From: Takakia lepidozioides | Taxonomy: Eukaryota > Streptophyta > Takakiopsida > Takakiales > Takakiaceae | Reading direction: 5' to 3' | Assembly: GCA_030704615.1 (NCBI GenBank) | Contig: CM060734.1 | Location: 57,554,042-57,618,041, forward strand | Length of the DNA stretch: 64,000 nt | Shown here: positions 21,510 through 33,540 of the stretch, piece by piece | Numbering within the stretch: position 1 is the first letter of the stretch | How the letters are laid out: each line of letters starts with the position of its first letter | The notes under the pieces: generated by a model | What the model was told of the DNA's origin: nothing | Databases searched by the model: none | The model's input: the letters and a program-made list of their open reading frames with translations, nothing else | Translations under genes and position numbers: made by a program

Positions 21510-23842
21510 AGAAAGGGAAGTGGGAGACACAGCCTTCAAAACTCAAGAGATGAACTGAAAAGACGGATCCTGCCTCTCTTCAACATTGGCTGACCAACAA
21601 GAAGCTGCTGCAGACCAAGACCGAGCAATCGGGGACAGCAATCTAAGTCTAGGCCACGAGAGACAGCGACACACAAAGAGACGAGAGAAGAGAAGAGAGA
21701 GCGAGAGAGAAGGAGCACGCGTGCGGCCATAGCCAGATTCCAAGCTTCCTTCCTGAATCTTCCAACCCCCATCTCTCACATTACCTCCCTGCAGGTAATT
21801 AAAATTAACTGAAACCATCTGAGCCGTCAACCCACCATCAACCGACGGCCACAATTTGTCGCAGAATCTAATACAAAAAGGTAGTAAAATATTTTACGCG
21901 TAAAAAGCTGCTGGACACGTGGTGTTCCCGTACAAGCGTGTGTACTCGTTATTCGCCGAGCGACGTCGACACGTGTCCACCGTGGACATTTGAACCCTCC
22001 TCCGGAACCGTGGATGGATCCGCCTTGACGCAGACCTGACCCTCAGATCATTCCACATCGACGCCTGCCGTGTCACCGACCGTCCGATGGCCCGTTCTTT
22101 TTTTTCTTTTTTCTTTTTAAGAGAAAGGGGACAGAGGCCCTTTTAATTCGTTTTGTTTCTATTAATTTCTATTTTTTAATTATATTGTAGTTCTACTATG
22201 AGGGGATCATTAGCAGTTTTCTTTTCTTTTCTTTGCTTTTCTTTTCTTTTTTGGGTTTTTTAATTTTTAATTTAAAGAAAGGCTAACTTTTTCGGGGTTA
22301 GCAGTTCCACATGGAACGGCCTCCTGGTCCTAATGGCTATGACTAAATTTTAGTCTAAGGGAATTGACACGAATGACGGAATGGAGTCTTTGTTTGTAGT
22401 TAAATGAATGAAAAATGGATGGGGATCCCACAAAAGCCAGAAAGATAAACATATATCCATACTGCTCGAAATAAACTCGTTGGGTAAGCATACCGTACCG
22501 GAGCATTGCTAAATTATTTCAGAGAAAGTAGGTCCGGCACCTAAATTAGAATTTTTACAATTTTTGAACAAGTTGGTCACGTACATTAAAATTACCTCTA
22601 GGAAGGTAATTAGGTTATATCCTCTAGAAGGTAACCTAACGCGAAATTCTTTATTGCTCTGACATTGAGGTCATTACTTTTCTGAATTTTTCAGACATGA
22701 ATTAATAAACGCCGGACATCGAAGGAGGGTACGGTAGTCTTTTGGGCGTTCCCTATTAAAAAAAAAGGGGGTGGTTGGGTCAATCGGCCACCTCCTTTTG
22801 CGGCGGACTTTGGAGGTCTTGGGAGAGGTTTGGACAACTGAGTTGCCTAGTTATAGTTCAATTACGAATGCTATAAGGAGTCCTTCAGGGTGGAGGGACA
22901 CCCTACTTTACTCTTCTTAAGTCAAGAGTCAAACTTTTCCTTGAGCCCTGTGTGGCACGACAAATAGGATTCCACCAAGATTCAAGGAAGGGGATGGAGA
23001 TTCAGTGGGATCCATCAAAGAATCAGGGGAAAGTTCCGAATTCAACACTCAGATTTTTTTTTGGGATGTTTGATGGAGCGATGTACATGGACCGCAACCA
23101 AAGCCAGCATAAATAAGAACCTCTTCCTCCTTTCAGCTGGTCAACTAACTAGGGCTAACTTTTATCCATAGGAGCCACCTCCCTAACCCACTGCAATATA
23201 TTTTATTTTACTTTATCTTAATCAAAAGAGACCCCCCACTTGCCCTTGAGGTGACCCTAAGCTTCTGGAGCCATGAGGCATATAGGGACATGAGCAGGGT
23301 ATATATTTCATTGGTATAATTATCATTTTCAGACCTTCAATACCTTTACCTGAAATTATCAAATATGAGAAAAATGCCAAAAAATGTGAGGGTGGCTGGG
23401 CGACTCATGGAACCGTGATGTGATTCAGAAGATGTTGTTGATATTAGTGCGTCAAGTATTACTTAAAACAAGGGGGGAAAAACAAAAGGAATTAGGTGGA
23501 GTGGTGGGTGAGGAGTAGTTGATGTAGGTGCCGGACAACCCACAATCCGATCAAAACGACTATGTAACAATGGTGTGATCATGTATCAAATCTTCTTTTT
23601 TTTAAATTTAAAGGGACAGAAGCCCATGAAAATAAATTTAAAAAGGGACAGGGAAAACAATAATCATATGAAGGCAAAGTGACAAAGCATACAAAAGTAG
23701 GTTGGGCTACAATAAATATATTGTTTGATTGCCATTTGTTTTTGGAGTGGAGAGGGGCTGAACTACTAGTGAATCATTTGAATACTGGACGAATCAAAAT
23801 GAGCCTAGCAATGGCTCACTAAGCTGCCACTCTATCACTATG
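21510..23842. other. no gene recognised; AT-rich intergenic DNA
   Basis: No conserved coding segment was found on either strand. Short stretches at 22100-22145 and 23590-23640 share TTTAA-rich sequence with GGGACAGA(A/G)GCCC and resemble the tails of the SINE-like elements. About 23520-23560 shares GGACAACCCACAATCCG with 39846-39865. Confidence 0.45.
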
Positions 23843-23846
23843 TTAA

Positions 23847-24628
23847 CCCTTAAAGGACGGGCTAACTTTTGGTGGGCCCACTAAAAAAGAGTATATACAC
23901 TTATGGATGGGGGTGTAACTTCTTACCCCCAATCATCCACGGGGATGAACCTTACACTTATGTGCATATTTACTATGTACATGTCCTGTAAAAAATGTAG
24001 GCAAATTGACCATTCCATTTGGGAGATTATAACAAAATAATATGCCCCAATTTGTAAATGTATTCAAAAATTGCATGCAAAAAATGGTTTGACCATAAAA
24101 TTACAGTATCGAGTTGAATCTTCCTAGACAAAGGCCCTCCATAATCTGATTATATGGCACCTAAACCACTGCCTCCCACAAAAATCAGACCAAAATTCCA
24201 AAAATTCAGATAGGCTGCTTTGTATGTGAAATCTGGGGGGTCAAATTGTCTTGTTTTGGCTTCTTTCGCAATTACACCCATGAGATAATATTTGTTTTCC
24301 AATTCCTCTGGTAAGTAAGTGCCCAGTAACATTTCATAGTGCCCTGTCCAAATGTTTTGGGATTATGATAAATTTTCAGCCCTAGATGTTATTTTGAAGA
24401 TTGCCCATTTGGCTGCCACATAGGCAGGTCAATGGTGCTCTAACACTAGATTTTCTGACCCCTTGGCACTTTGAAAAATTCAGAGCCTTTATGATTTTTT
24501 TGGCGCTGTAAATTCCCACACGTGCTCCTCTCCGACAACCACAATTTATCTTCAGGGTTCACTATCGTCCACTATCAAACTGGAGCCTGGCAAAAAACTG
24601 ACGCGAGGGTTGGGTCGTCCTTTAGGGG
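23847..24628. mobile_element. MITE family B, copy 2, intact (782 bp)
   Basis: Bounded by TTAA on both sides (23843-23846 and 24629-24632). The ends are CCCTTAAAGGACG and CGTCCTTTAGGGG, an inverted repeat of 13 bp with one mismatch. The body matches 7783-8586 almost throughout. It has no coding capacity; the 60-codon frame at 24150-24332 is shared with copy 1 but is too short and featureless to call. This copy defines the family because it is not interrupted. Confidence 0.8.
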
Positions 24629-24632
24629 TTAA

Positions 24633-25630
24633 GGTATCCTGCCCTATGACCGATGGTACAAGCTCAACTCTACTATTCTTCACATGAAAATGGAATCTAA
24701 TCTTAGAATTGATCAAGGATTGTAGACAAAGTGGTCCCACACTCTCCAGAAGTTACAGCGTAAGTTTTGAAGATAATATGAATAAGATATGAATATTACA
24801 AAAATTGATATAGGTTGCTCTTTGATCATGCTATAGGGGACTCTATGACCGTTTCTAGACTCCTCTACGTATGTGTATTCCAATGTCTAACAATGTCATA
24901 TGATTGTCTCATTATGAGCAAAAGATAGTGGTGTCACCACAATAAATGTGACTCTGACTTCATTCCTTGAATGCCCATAAATGGTTTCACATTTGTTGTA
25001 TTAATACAATGACTATTTTTTTTACACTAACCTCAAAGTATCAAATCTACAATAGTTATGTTGTTCCAAAGCGAGGTTTCATTATCTTTACACCAAGTCA
25101 AAACCAACTATTGAATGTGTCCATTGAATATTCAACCACTAATAAAAACTATTAAAAAACTAAAACTAACCACTTAAAATTACACGGTTTTCGAGACTGC
25201 TGCACCCGACAGCATCTCTTTTCACCACTTATGTCTACCCCTAACATAAAATGCCATAGGATGATATGATAATAGTCCTGCTTGCTCTAAGACCAACTCT
25301 AGAGCGTAGTGGCACAGGGTCAGTGTCCGGGAAATATTTTGAGTTGAACCAGCCAGTGGCCGCTCATTTTCAACACCAACCGGCTAAGTGGGTTGGGGGG
25401 TCGGCTGCTGCCCCTTAGTGGTAACTTCAGGCGGTCAATTTCCTACATATTGTTTTACAACCGGTAATATTCCTTTTTTTTTTGGTGTGTTCGGCTATAA
25501 ATCCGGCCATTGTACATATCAACCGGTTCATTTCCTGCAAATGAAAATTAAATTCGGCTGCATACAAATTCAACAAATGAACAACAATAAATAATCACAA
25601 CCAAATTTAAGCAATTCAAACAAGTGCAGA
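24633..25630. other. no gene recognised
   Basis: AT-rich sequence without conserved coding segments, regular repeats or terminal inverted repeats that I can detect. Confidence 0.4.
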
Positions 25631-25635
25631 AAAGT

Positions 25636-25755
25636 ATCCTTGGCAGGAGTTGAACCTGTCAATGCCCTCCACCAGTTGGAGGCCAAGGATCGAACCCTTC
25701 TAAAATGCAAGGACCTCAACCAAAAGGTGAAGGGCCTTGAATTTTAGAAGCGTTA
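25636..25755. repeat. two adjacent inverted repeats (hairpins)
   Basis: ATCCTTGGC (25638-25646) pairs with GCCAAGGAT (25682-25690). Just to the right, CTTCTAAAATGCAAGG (25698-25713) pairs with CCTTGAATTTTAGAAG (25735-25750) with one mismatch. The block lies just outside the 3' end of the hAT gene. It could be part of that transposon's terminal region or a tRNA-like repeat (GTTGAACC and GGATCGAACCC resemble B boxes). Confidence 0.45.
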
Positions 25756-25784
25756 CCTATCTAAACAAACAAACAAACATAAAT

Positions 25785-28061
25785 TCAAAACTGCAAATCA
25801 TCATTCGTACCTTCTGTATATGATGGCCCACCTTCTGGTTGTCCAGCTATTGGCTGTCCAGCTAAATATAGCTCAGGATGAGAGAACAAATGTCTGAAGT
25901 TTGTGGAGTTCTTCCACAAAGATATGGCCTCAATCAAAACAGGTTGACATGCCTGCACACTTGGCCCTTCCAAAGCAACACGAAGCACACTTTCCAAGTT
26001 CTTTGTTTTCAACTTGTTTCGAAATTTAGTTTTGATTGAGTTTTGAACTGAGAATGCCCTCTCACATGCGGCAGTGCTTACACATTGAACTCGAGCAATT
26101 TCAGAAAGCACAAGCAAGTTTTCATACTTCATCGTTAGAGAAGGGTTCCAAGTCACCATGCCCCAAAGATCCTTGAAAGTTTTCTCCATCCACTCGGTAC
26201 TTGCCTGTAGTTTGAAAGCAAAGAACTCTCGTTTCACCGTTGCTATGTCAACAAGGGCAGGCAATGTCCTTCCTGCAATATGTCTTTCGACACCATAGTG
26301 CGCACATAATATTTCCAACTCTACTACACCCCAACTTGCTAACCCCACTTGCCTAGTTAGTAGGTTACATGGACTCAATATTTTGAATGCACTTACAACT
26401 CCGTTGTCCTCAAATCTGGCATCCAAAGCATTGCAAACAGCCTCTGCATAAAGCTTTTGGAAGGTAAGTGCTGCCTCCAAATCACCCCCCATCCTCTCTC
26501 GTGTCATTTGTACACCATGAAAATTGGATCCCCTAATCTCAGAGGCTAGCCGCCTCAAATACCCACCTCAAATACCCACCAGGAGGACCAAATTCCGGGA
26601 TGATGTGATAACCCATTTCCTCATTGAAGGTGGATTGGTTCAAATCCGTGCTATCCTCAATGAAAAACATTCGTATTTGTGCAATCTCTGTCTTAACTAT
26701 GGACCCAATGTTGGTTACATCCACAAACTTCCATTGGAACACACGTGAGAGTAGAGATAGACCGTGCAACATATCAGCCAAAAAATACAAGACATAAATC
26801 ATTTTGAATGACCTAAGCTTGTTATATAAAAGAGAGGCTGATCCATCATCATTGGCAACCGGCACATCTCTAAAATACGTGACAACACTCTCAAGACTAT
26901 CACAAAGCGATGTCACGGCCTGCCACCTAGATAACCAACGAATCTTGTGAAACCTTTTGAGGCACTTCTGAGCATCATTAAGCTCGGTTTGCAAAGCTTG
27001 CAAGGTTGCCTTACGCTTAGATGATTTGCGAAAATGACCAGCAAGAGAGTTCAAAAGTGTGTCAACCTCATTTGAAATAAGATGACATGCTGATGTCTTG
27101 GCAGCTTCTAATGCTGCCAAGTTGGTCCTACGTGCTACGCAATGGACGGCCAACATAAAGGGGTTTATCTTTTGCTTAAGACGAGCAGCCACGCCGGATC
27201 GAGCCCCCACCATGGTTGCTGCCCCATCCGAACCAAACCCCAAAAACTTATCTACATCCAAACCCCACTCTTTCAAACTAGTTAGTAAACACTCATATAT
27301 CATTGCGGCATCCTTCTTGCCATCAATAATCTGAAGTAATCCCAAAAACAGAGTGACTGGCAAACCCTCTTCAACAAAAGAAGCAAAAACAACAAGATGA
27401 CCGGTCACTGAAATGTCAGTTCACTTATCTATCATGATTCCATAGTACTTGGAATCATTCACTCTATCCAACACCTTTTTCTGAACAACACATGAGATAC
27501 AATACAATATATCAGCACATGACTTCTCATCATGGTACAGTTTCTGGGTAATACAAGCTTTGAGAGTAACCAAAGTTGACACAAACCTGGAAATTTGCTA
27601 AATGGCAAGGCCTCCAAACCAATGTAGTAAGCAACTTGGAAAAGAGCCAAAACAGCATCATCACAAGCTCGATTAGCACTAGCTATGGCTTTCTCCATGG
27701 CTTTCTTACCAGATTGTAGGGCCCAAGAGAACTTACGATGCTCTTCTGACCTAGCATGGTCTTGGAATGAACTCACCTTGACATTGACAGAACCAGCATT
27801 TGCAAAGACTGTCCTCCCTCCTTTCCCTCTACAAACTTTACAAAAAACCCTACCTAGATCATGGTTAAACTCAATCCAATCAACTTGAGTGTACCAAACA
27901 TCTTTCCATGCTTTCTGGGCTGCCTCTACACTATTCGATGGCTTGTCCATACCACTTGAAGATGAGGCAGGGGGGACAGCGGAAGGAGACTCCTCATCAC
28001 AATCACCAGTGCGACCAGCTCTAAATAACATATTTCTTAGATTCCTTTGGCGCTTAGCCAT
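25785..28061 (-). pseudogene. hAT-family transposase, copy 1
   Basis: A hAT transposase of the TTF/BED-finger type. From the start MAKRQRNLRNML (28061), a zinc-finger-like segment FCKVCRGKGGRTV...HARSEEHRKF is followed by the RNase-H-like core (GFGSDGAATMVGARSGVAARL, HKIRWLSRW) and the C-terminal dimerisation domain CVSTAACERAFSVQNS...FRNKLKTKNLESVLRVA. Compared with copy 2 it has three lesions: a one-base deletion near 27575 (four A's become three), a stop in the DEST segment near 27419-27430, and a 13-bp tandem duplication (CTCAAATACCCAC) at about 26553-26578. It is therefore inactive, though very little diverged. Confidence 0.88.
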
Positions 28062-28120
28062 AGCCAATACCTTACAAAATATAAATTTATAGCACGGAAA
28101 TTGCAACAAGGAAGGGCCAG

Positions 28121-28240
28121 CGAGTGCAAGCAGGCGGGAGCGTCAGCAGCACATCAACATACAACCAATGGTAAGTGCGGGCCCCGGCAAGTGAGCTGTG
28201 GACTTAGCAAAGAACGAGTGCAAGGCCTGCCAACTGCCTG
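28121..28240. repeat. 110-bp block present three times near the hAT copies
   Basis: The block starting GCGAGTGCAAGCAGGCGGGA and ending GAACGAGTGCAAGGC occurs here, at 35203-35310 and again at 35657-35761. The first two belong to the tandem hAT duplication (5' flank of the transposase). The third is an additional copy further upstream, suggesting that the flank itself was already repetitive. Confidence 0.65.
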
Positions 28241-29689
28241 AAGCAAATCAGAAAATAGAAGGGGAGGTGGGTCAGAAAACTCGAGCAATTTCAGAAAGCA
28301 CAAGCAAGTTTTCATACTTCATCGTTAGAGAAGGGTTCCAAGTCATCATGCCCCAAAGATCCTTGAAAGTTTTCTCCATCCACTCGGTACTTGCCTGTAG
28401 TTTGAAAGCAAAGAACTCTCGTTTCACCGTTGCTATGTCAACAAGGGCAGACAATGTCCTTCCTGCAATATGTCTTTCGACACCATAGTGCGCACATAAT
28501 ATTTCCAACTCTACTACACCCCAACTTGCTAACCCCACTTGCCTAGTTGGTAGGTTATATGGACTCAATATTTTGAATGCACTTACAACTCCGTTGTCCT
28601 CAAATCTGGCATCCAAAGCATTACAAACAGCCTCTGCATAAAGCTTTTGGAAGGTAAGTGCTGCCTCCAAATCACCCCCCATCCTCTCTCGTGTCATTTG
28701 TACACCATGAAAATTGGATCCCCTAATCTCAGAGGCTAGCCGCCTCAAATACCCACCAGGAGGACCAAATTCCGGGATGATGTGATAACCCATTTCCTCA
28801 TTGAAGGTGGATTGGTTCAAATCCGTGCTATCCTCAATGAAAAACATTCGTATTTGTGCAATCTCTGTCTTAACTATGGACCCAATGCTGGTTACATCCA
28901 CAAACTTCCATTGAAACACACGTGAGAGTAGAGATAGACCGTGCAACATATCAGCCAAAAAATACTGATATGTATTTTTTACATATCATATGATACCTAA
29001 GCTTGTTATACAAAAGAGAGGCTGATCCATCATCATTGGCAACCGGCACATCTCTAAAATACGTGACAACACTCTCAAGACTATCACAACACTACAACAA
29101 ATTGCGGCTTTTACGTCTCTGTGTTATGACTGCAAATGCAGTCATGGAAGCCATTTACGACTTCCTGACTCTGCAGACGTAAAGACCTAGTCAGTTGTGA
29201 CTTGGCAGATATGACTCTCCAGGCTGGCTGTCACGTGGCGCCAGAGCAGCTGTGGGGGTAGTCATACACGCTGGCATTACTGAATGACTAAACGGGTCCA
29301 TGTCAGCCGCTGTGTAATAGAGACACGTGCTCTCTACAGAACACGACACGTGTCAGACTGCGACGCCATCCGACTGCAGAGGAGGGAATCAGACGTCAGC
29401 ATGTGTCGCATCGTGATTTTGACACGTGGTTCATCATGTTAATTGACACGCGTCGCTGTTGGGGGTTGTAGATTTACTTTATTGTTATTATAATTACTAA
29501 AATAATTATTATAATTATTTGTTATTATAATTATTATTAGTGACCAACATGGGACAGTGGCACATTATTAAATAACGAATTTTTGAAATTATATTCTTAG
29601 ATAAAATATTTATTCGCTCAGATACCAAAACACACCCTTACGGGGAAGGAGAGTTTGCCTTAGTGCCTGTGCTGAATTGCATCTGCTAC

Positions 29690-30480
29690 CGTTACCTGTT
29701 TATGGATACTTTTTTATTGTCACTTTGGCAGTATCATATCAAAGTCACTCCAAACTATCTACCATCTACCCATGACCATCTACCCATGCAGATTTCTTGT
29801 AGCTATCCTTCCACAGGGAATCATCGGTAATTTGGAGCTTGAAATCCGGCTTTCTTGGATGATCTGGACCCACACTCTATCCCTGCTCCTTCAGCTATCC
29901 ATGCCTCTGCATAGATCATGCATATATCCTTGCATTGCTGTTAGCAGCTGACAATGACAGCCTACATTTGTTCCAGCAAACACCCAACTCAACTTACCAC
30001 ACTAGTTCCTATTCTCAATTGCATCTGTTACTCTCTGTAATCCAACAGGCATTTACCTTTTTGCCTCGGTTGTCCCACCATTGACTAGGGTCAGAAAAGT
30101 ATTCATTCCACAGCTTCCCCTCATTTCCGTTAACTGTTTTTCGATACTTTCCTGTTGTCACATTGGCAATATCATGTCAAAGTCACTCCAAACTAGATTC
30201 ACTCAACCAGCTAACTTGCAGACATTGAAATTTAGGGTCGGTTCTGATAAGAGGGAAAACAGGGTGAAATGTGTTGAAGAAGGTGCCTTTATTAGCAGTG
30301 CTTGATTTTATCAATTGTGCCGCTACTACTGCGGCTTCCAGTTCACCATCTACCCATGCAGGTTTCTTATAGCTAAATCCACAGGTAATCATAGGTAATC
30401 ATGTGCTTGAAATCTGGCCCTCTTGGATGAATCTGGACCCATACTCTATCCCTGCTCTTTCAGCTATCACTGCTTCTGCA
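29690..30480. repeat. PPR-gene 5' block inside the CACTA element, first copy
   Basis: Sequence around 30290-30480 matches 59190-59400, the start region and upstream sequence of the second PPR gene (including the antisense of VAAQLIKSST, equivalent to VVQLINSSTS). A second copy lies at 31730-32090, with shared landmarks such as CATCTACCCATGCAGGTTTC. The pieces are reordered relative to 59-60 kb. Confidence 0.65.
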
Positions 30481-30719
30481 CAAATCATGCATACTTCCTT
30501 GCCTTGCAGCTGATAATGACAGCCTACATTTGTTCTAGGAAACACCCAACTCAGCTTATCACACTAGTTCCTATGCTGAATTGCATCTGCCCTCTATAAT
30601 CTAACAGGCATTAACCTTTTTCCCTCGGTTGTCCCACCATTCCACAACTTCTCCTCGTCTCTGTGACCTGTTTCTGGATACTTTCCTGTTGTCACATTGG
30701 CATCATGTCAAAGTTCAAA

Positions 30720-31560
30720 TCGACATCTAGTACAATTCCACCACGAACCTCTTTGCTATTTTGCAGGGCTGCCAGGCTTGCACACATGTTGCAAATGTAA
30801 CAAACGCGATGTGGTTGCGCTGCAGTATCCCTTCCCACACCACTTGCTCATAGACCTCTCCAAAGGGCCTCCATCCCGTGCCGCTGTTGTGCATATCCTG
30901 GGATCATCATCCTCCATGCACCCCAATTTGGCATACAAGTCCACAAGGGCATAGTTCAGAACAACATTTGTTTAATTCCAGCTTGGACGATCAACATCAC
31001 AAACCCCGTCTTCACTCATTGCCTACTCTAGGTAAGTGCAATTATGGGCTAGACTGGTACCACATCTCATTCAGCCATATTATCAAAACAACCGTTGCAC
31101 CCTGCAACCTTGGCATACATGTCCACTACGGCAACGTTCAGAATCACATCAAATACAATACCAGCTTTGACAATATCACCGTGGACCTCTGTACCCTTTT
31201 TCAGGGCTGCCAGGCGTGCATTTGACATACATATCCACCAAGGCAGTGTTTAGAGTGACATCTAGTGGTACAATTCCAGATTTGATAATGGACCTTTGCG
31301 TCCTTTCTAGGGCTACCAGGCTCGCATTTGACATACATGTACACCAGGGGAATGTTCAGAATGACATCACGTACAATTCCAGCTTTGATGATGTCACCAT
31401 GAACCTCTTGGCCCCTTCCCAGGGCTGCTAGGCTCGCATATGCATATTAACAAACACAAATGAACATGACCTGGTTTGGCTTCATCATTTCCCACATCAT
31501 TTGTTCTTAGGTTTCCAAAGCCTTACTCCCACACCTATGCTACACACACCTTACAATCAT
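30720..31560 (-). pseudogene. captured PPR coding fragments
   Basis: The minus strand contains several decayed copies of PPR module pieces, recognisable in antisense as the CTCTTTGCCCTTTTCCAGGGCTGCCAGGCT-type block (encoding ASLAALEKGKE) followed by the GACATGTATGCCAAA-type block (encoding DMYAK). Fragments occur at about 30750-30950, 31170-31260, 31290-31350 and 31390-31560. No frame is open for long, so it is non-coding cargo. Confidence 0.7.
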
Positions 31561-32164
31561 GGCAGTCCACAACACCACATCTCATTTAGCCATGTTGTCG
31601 AACTCTCCCTTTGCATCAGGCTTGGTGCACCCACATTTGGCATACATGTCCACTAGGGCAGTGGTCAGAATGACAACTAGTACAGTTTCAGCTTTGACGA
31701 TGGCACATGGCCAAGAGATATCCCAATATCCCGCTACCAATGGGTTCAATGCATACTCTTGTCACATTGGCAGTATCATGTCAAAGTCACTCCAACTAGA
31801 TTCACTCAACCAGCTAACTTGCAGAATTGAACATGAAAATTTAGGGCCGATTCTGATAAGAGGGGAAAATAGGGTGAAATGTGTTTCAGAAGGTGCCTTC
31901 ATTAGCAGTGCTTGATTGTATCAATTGTGCTGCTGCTGCTGCGGCTTCCAATTGACCATCTACCCATGCAGGTTTCTTGTATCTATCCTTCCACAGGGAA
32001 TCATAGATAATCTGGAGCTTGAAATCTGGCCCTCTTCCACACTCTATCCCTGCTCCTTCAGCTATCTATGCCTCTGCACAAAATCATGCATACAACAATC
32101 ATTCCAGCAAACACCCCCAACCCTACTTATCAATGAGCAACGAGCTAACTTACATAATTCAATA

Positions 32165-33080
32165 TGCATCTCAAGGCCGGGTCTGATGAGAGGGCAAAAC
32201 AGGCTGAAATAGGTCGAAGGAGAACCCATAGAGGATTTGAGCGACCATCAACCCAAAAGGACCTCTTGTGTGTGCTGCTTGTGTCTTGTAGTCAGGTAAT
32301 GTCGGATTGGTCTGTGAGAACCAGCACGGTGCAGATGAGCAGGCAGAGATTGAAACACGGCCTGCTAAGACCAAGCTGACTCTCCCAATAACCTTGAAAC
32401 ATCAGGAAGAATACCAAATCATGGTACTAACAGGAGCCAACAGCCCACATTTGCAGGATGGACAAACTTCTTCACATCGTACATTAAGGAAAAGCCACAC
32501 CTTGCCATTGCGGTTGTCGCACCATCGTGAAGGATCTTTTAAAATCTCATGCCAACTCTGCTCCGTGCTGCAAATGAAGGGCCAAGTCTAATGAGAGGGC
32601 AAAACAGGCTGAAATAGGTCGAAGAAGACCCTCACCACATTGTCCTCGACCTTGTGTCATGGCCCATGGAGGATTTGACTGACCATGAACCCAAGAGGAC
32701 CTCTTCAGTGTGCTGCTTGTTTCTGTAGTCAGGTAATGTCGGATTGGTCAGTGAGAACCACCACGGTGCAGCTGAGTGGGCAGAGATTGAAACACGGCCT
32801 GCTAAGACCAAGCTAACTCTCCCAAAAACCTTGTAAACATCAGGAAGAATACCAAATCATGGTACTAACAGGAGCCAACAACCCACATTTGCAGGATGGA
32901 CAAACTTCTTCACATCGTACATTAAGAAAAAGCCACACCTTGCCATTGCGGTTATCCCACCATCGTGAAGGATCTTTTAGAAACTCATGCCAGCTCTGCT
33001 CCGTGCTGTAAAATCAGGGCCGAGCAGGTAGAGATTGAAACACGGCCTGCTAAGACGAAGCTGACTCTCCCAAGAACGGC
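32165..33080. repeat. tandem duplicate of PPR-upstream sequence in the CACTA element
   Basis: About 32165-32580 and 32585-33010 are two copies of the same roughly 420-bp unit (landmarks GGACCTCTTGTGTGTGCTGC / GGACCTCTTCAGTGTGCTGC, GAAGGATCTTTTA, CTCTGCTCCGTGCTG), and a third partial unit starts near 33015. The unit matches 59760-60060, between the second PPR gene and the malate dehydrogenase gene. Confidence 0.7.
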
Positions 33081-33334
33081 GGGCTCCCAGCCGAAACCTC
33101 CTCGCACACATACCGTAACGTTTCTAGGGTTGCTTGCTCCAAATGCGAAGGTTGATCCAACTGCGGGCCTCCCATGCATGTTTGCCCTCTCTCCCGCTCG
33201 CTCGCTCTAAGTCCCAACCCTCTCTCTCTCTCCCTCCCGCTCGCTCTAAGTCTGTTCACGCTACCGTGATGGGCAACTTTTTAAGTTTTTTAACCTTTTT
33301 GTAAACCCTAAAAGCCCCTATTTGATTTTTTTTC

Positions 33335-33540
33335 TTTTTTTTCTTTTCTTAAAGGAAACCACAGGTCCTTGAGGAGGGGGGAAAATTCACCCGCCTTCAT
33401 TTATGGGCCATAAGACGTACAGGACGATCAACGCCCAGACATACTGTTACGAACAATCCCACACACGGGATAAGGCAGCGGGTTTGAACCCCAAACCACC
33501 AGGGTGACACACTGTGCACTTACCAGCCGATGTTTTTTTT
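33335..33540 (-). repeat. second SINE-like element, inside the CACTA element
   Basis: On the minus strand an A-box-like GGCTGGTAAGTGC and a B box GGGGTTCAAACCC are followed by a body ending GGTTTCCTTTAAGAAAAG. Layout, length and tail resemble the element at 1-235. It lies within the CACTA interior, so it was either carried along or inserted later. Confidence 0.5.

Noticed and set aside
33180-33250. CRISPR-like short repeats
   Set aside because: The CTCGCTCGCT/CTCTCTC repeats are a simple microsatellite with no spacers, in plant DNA.
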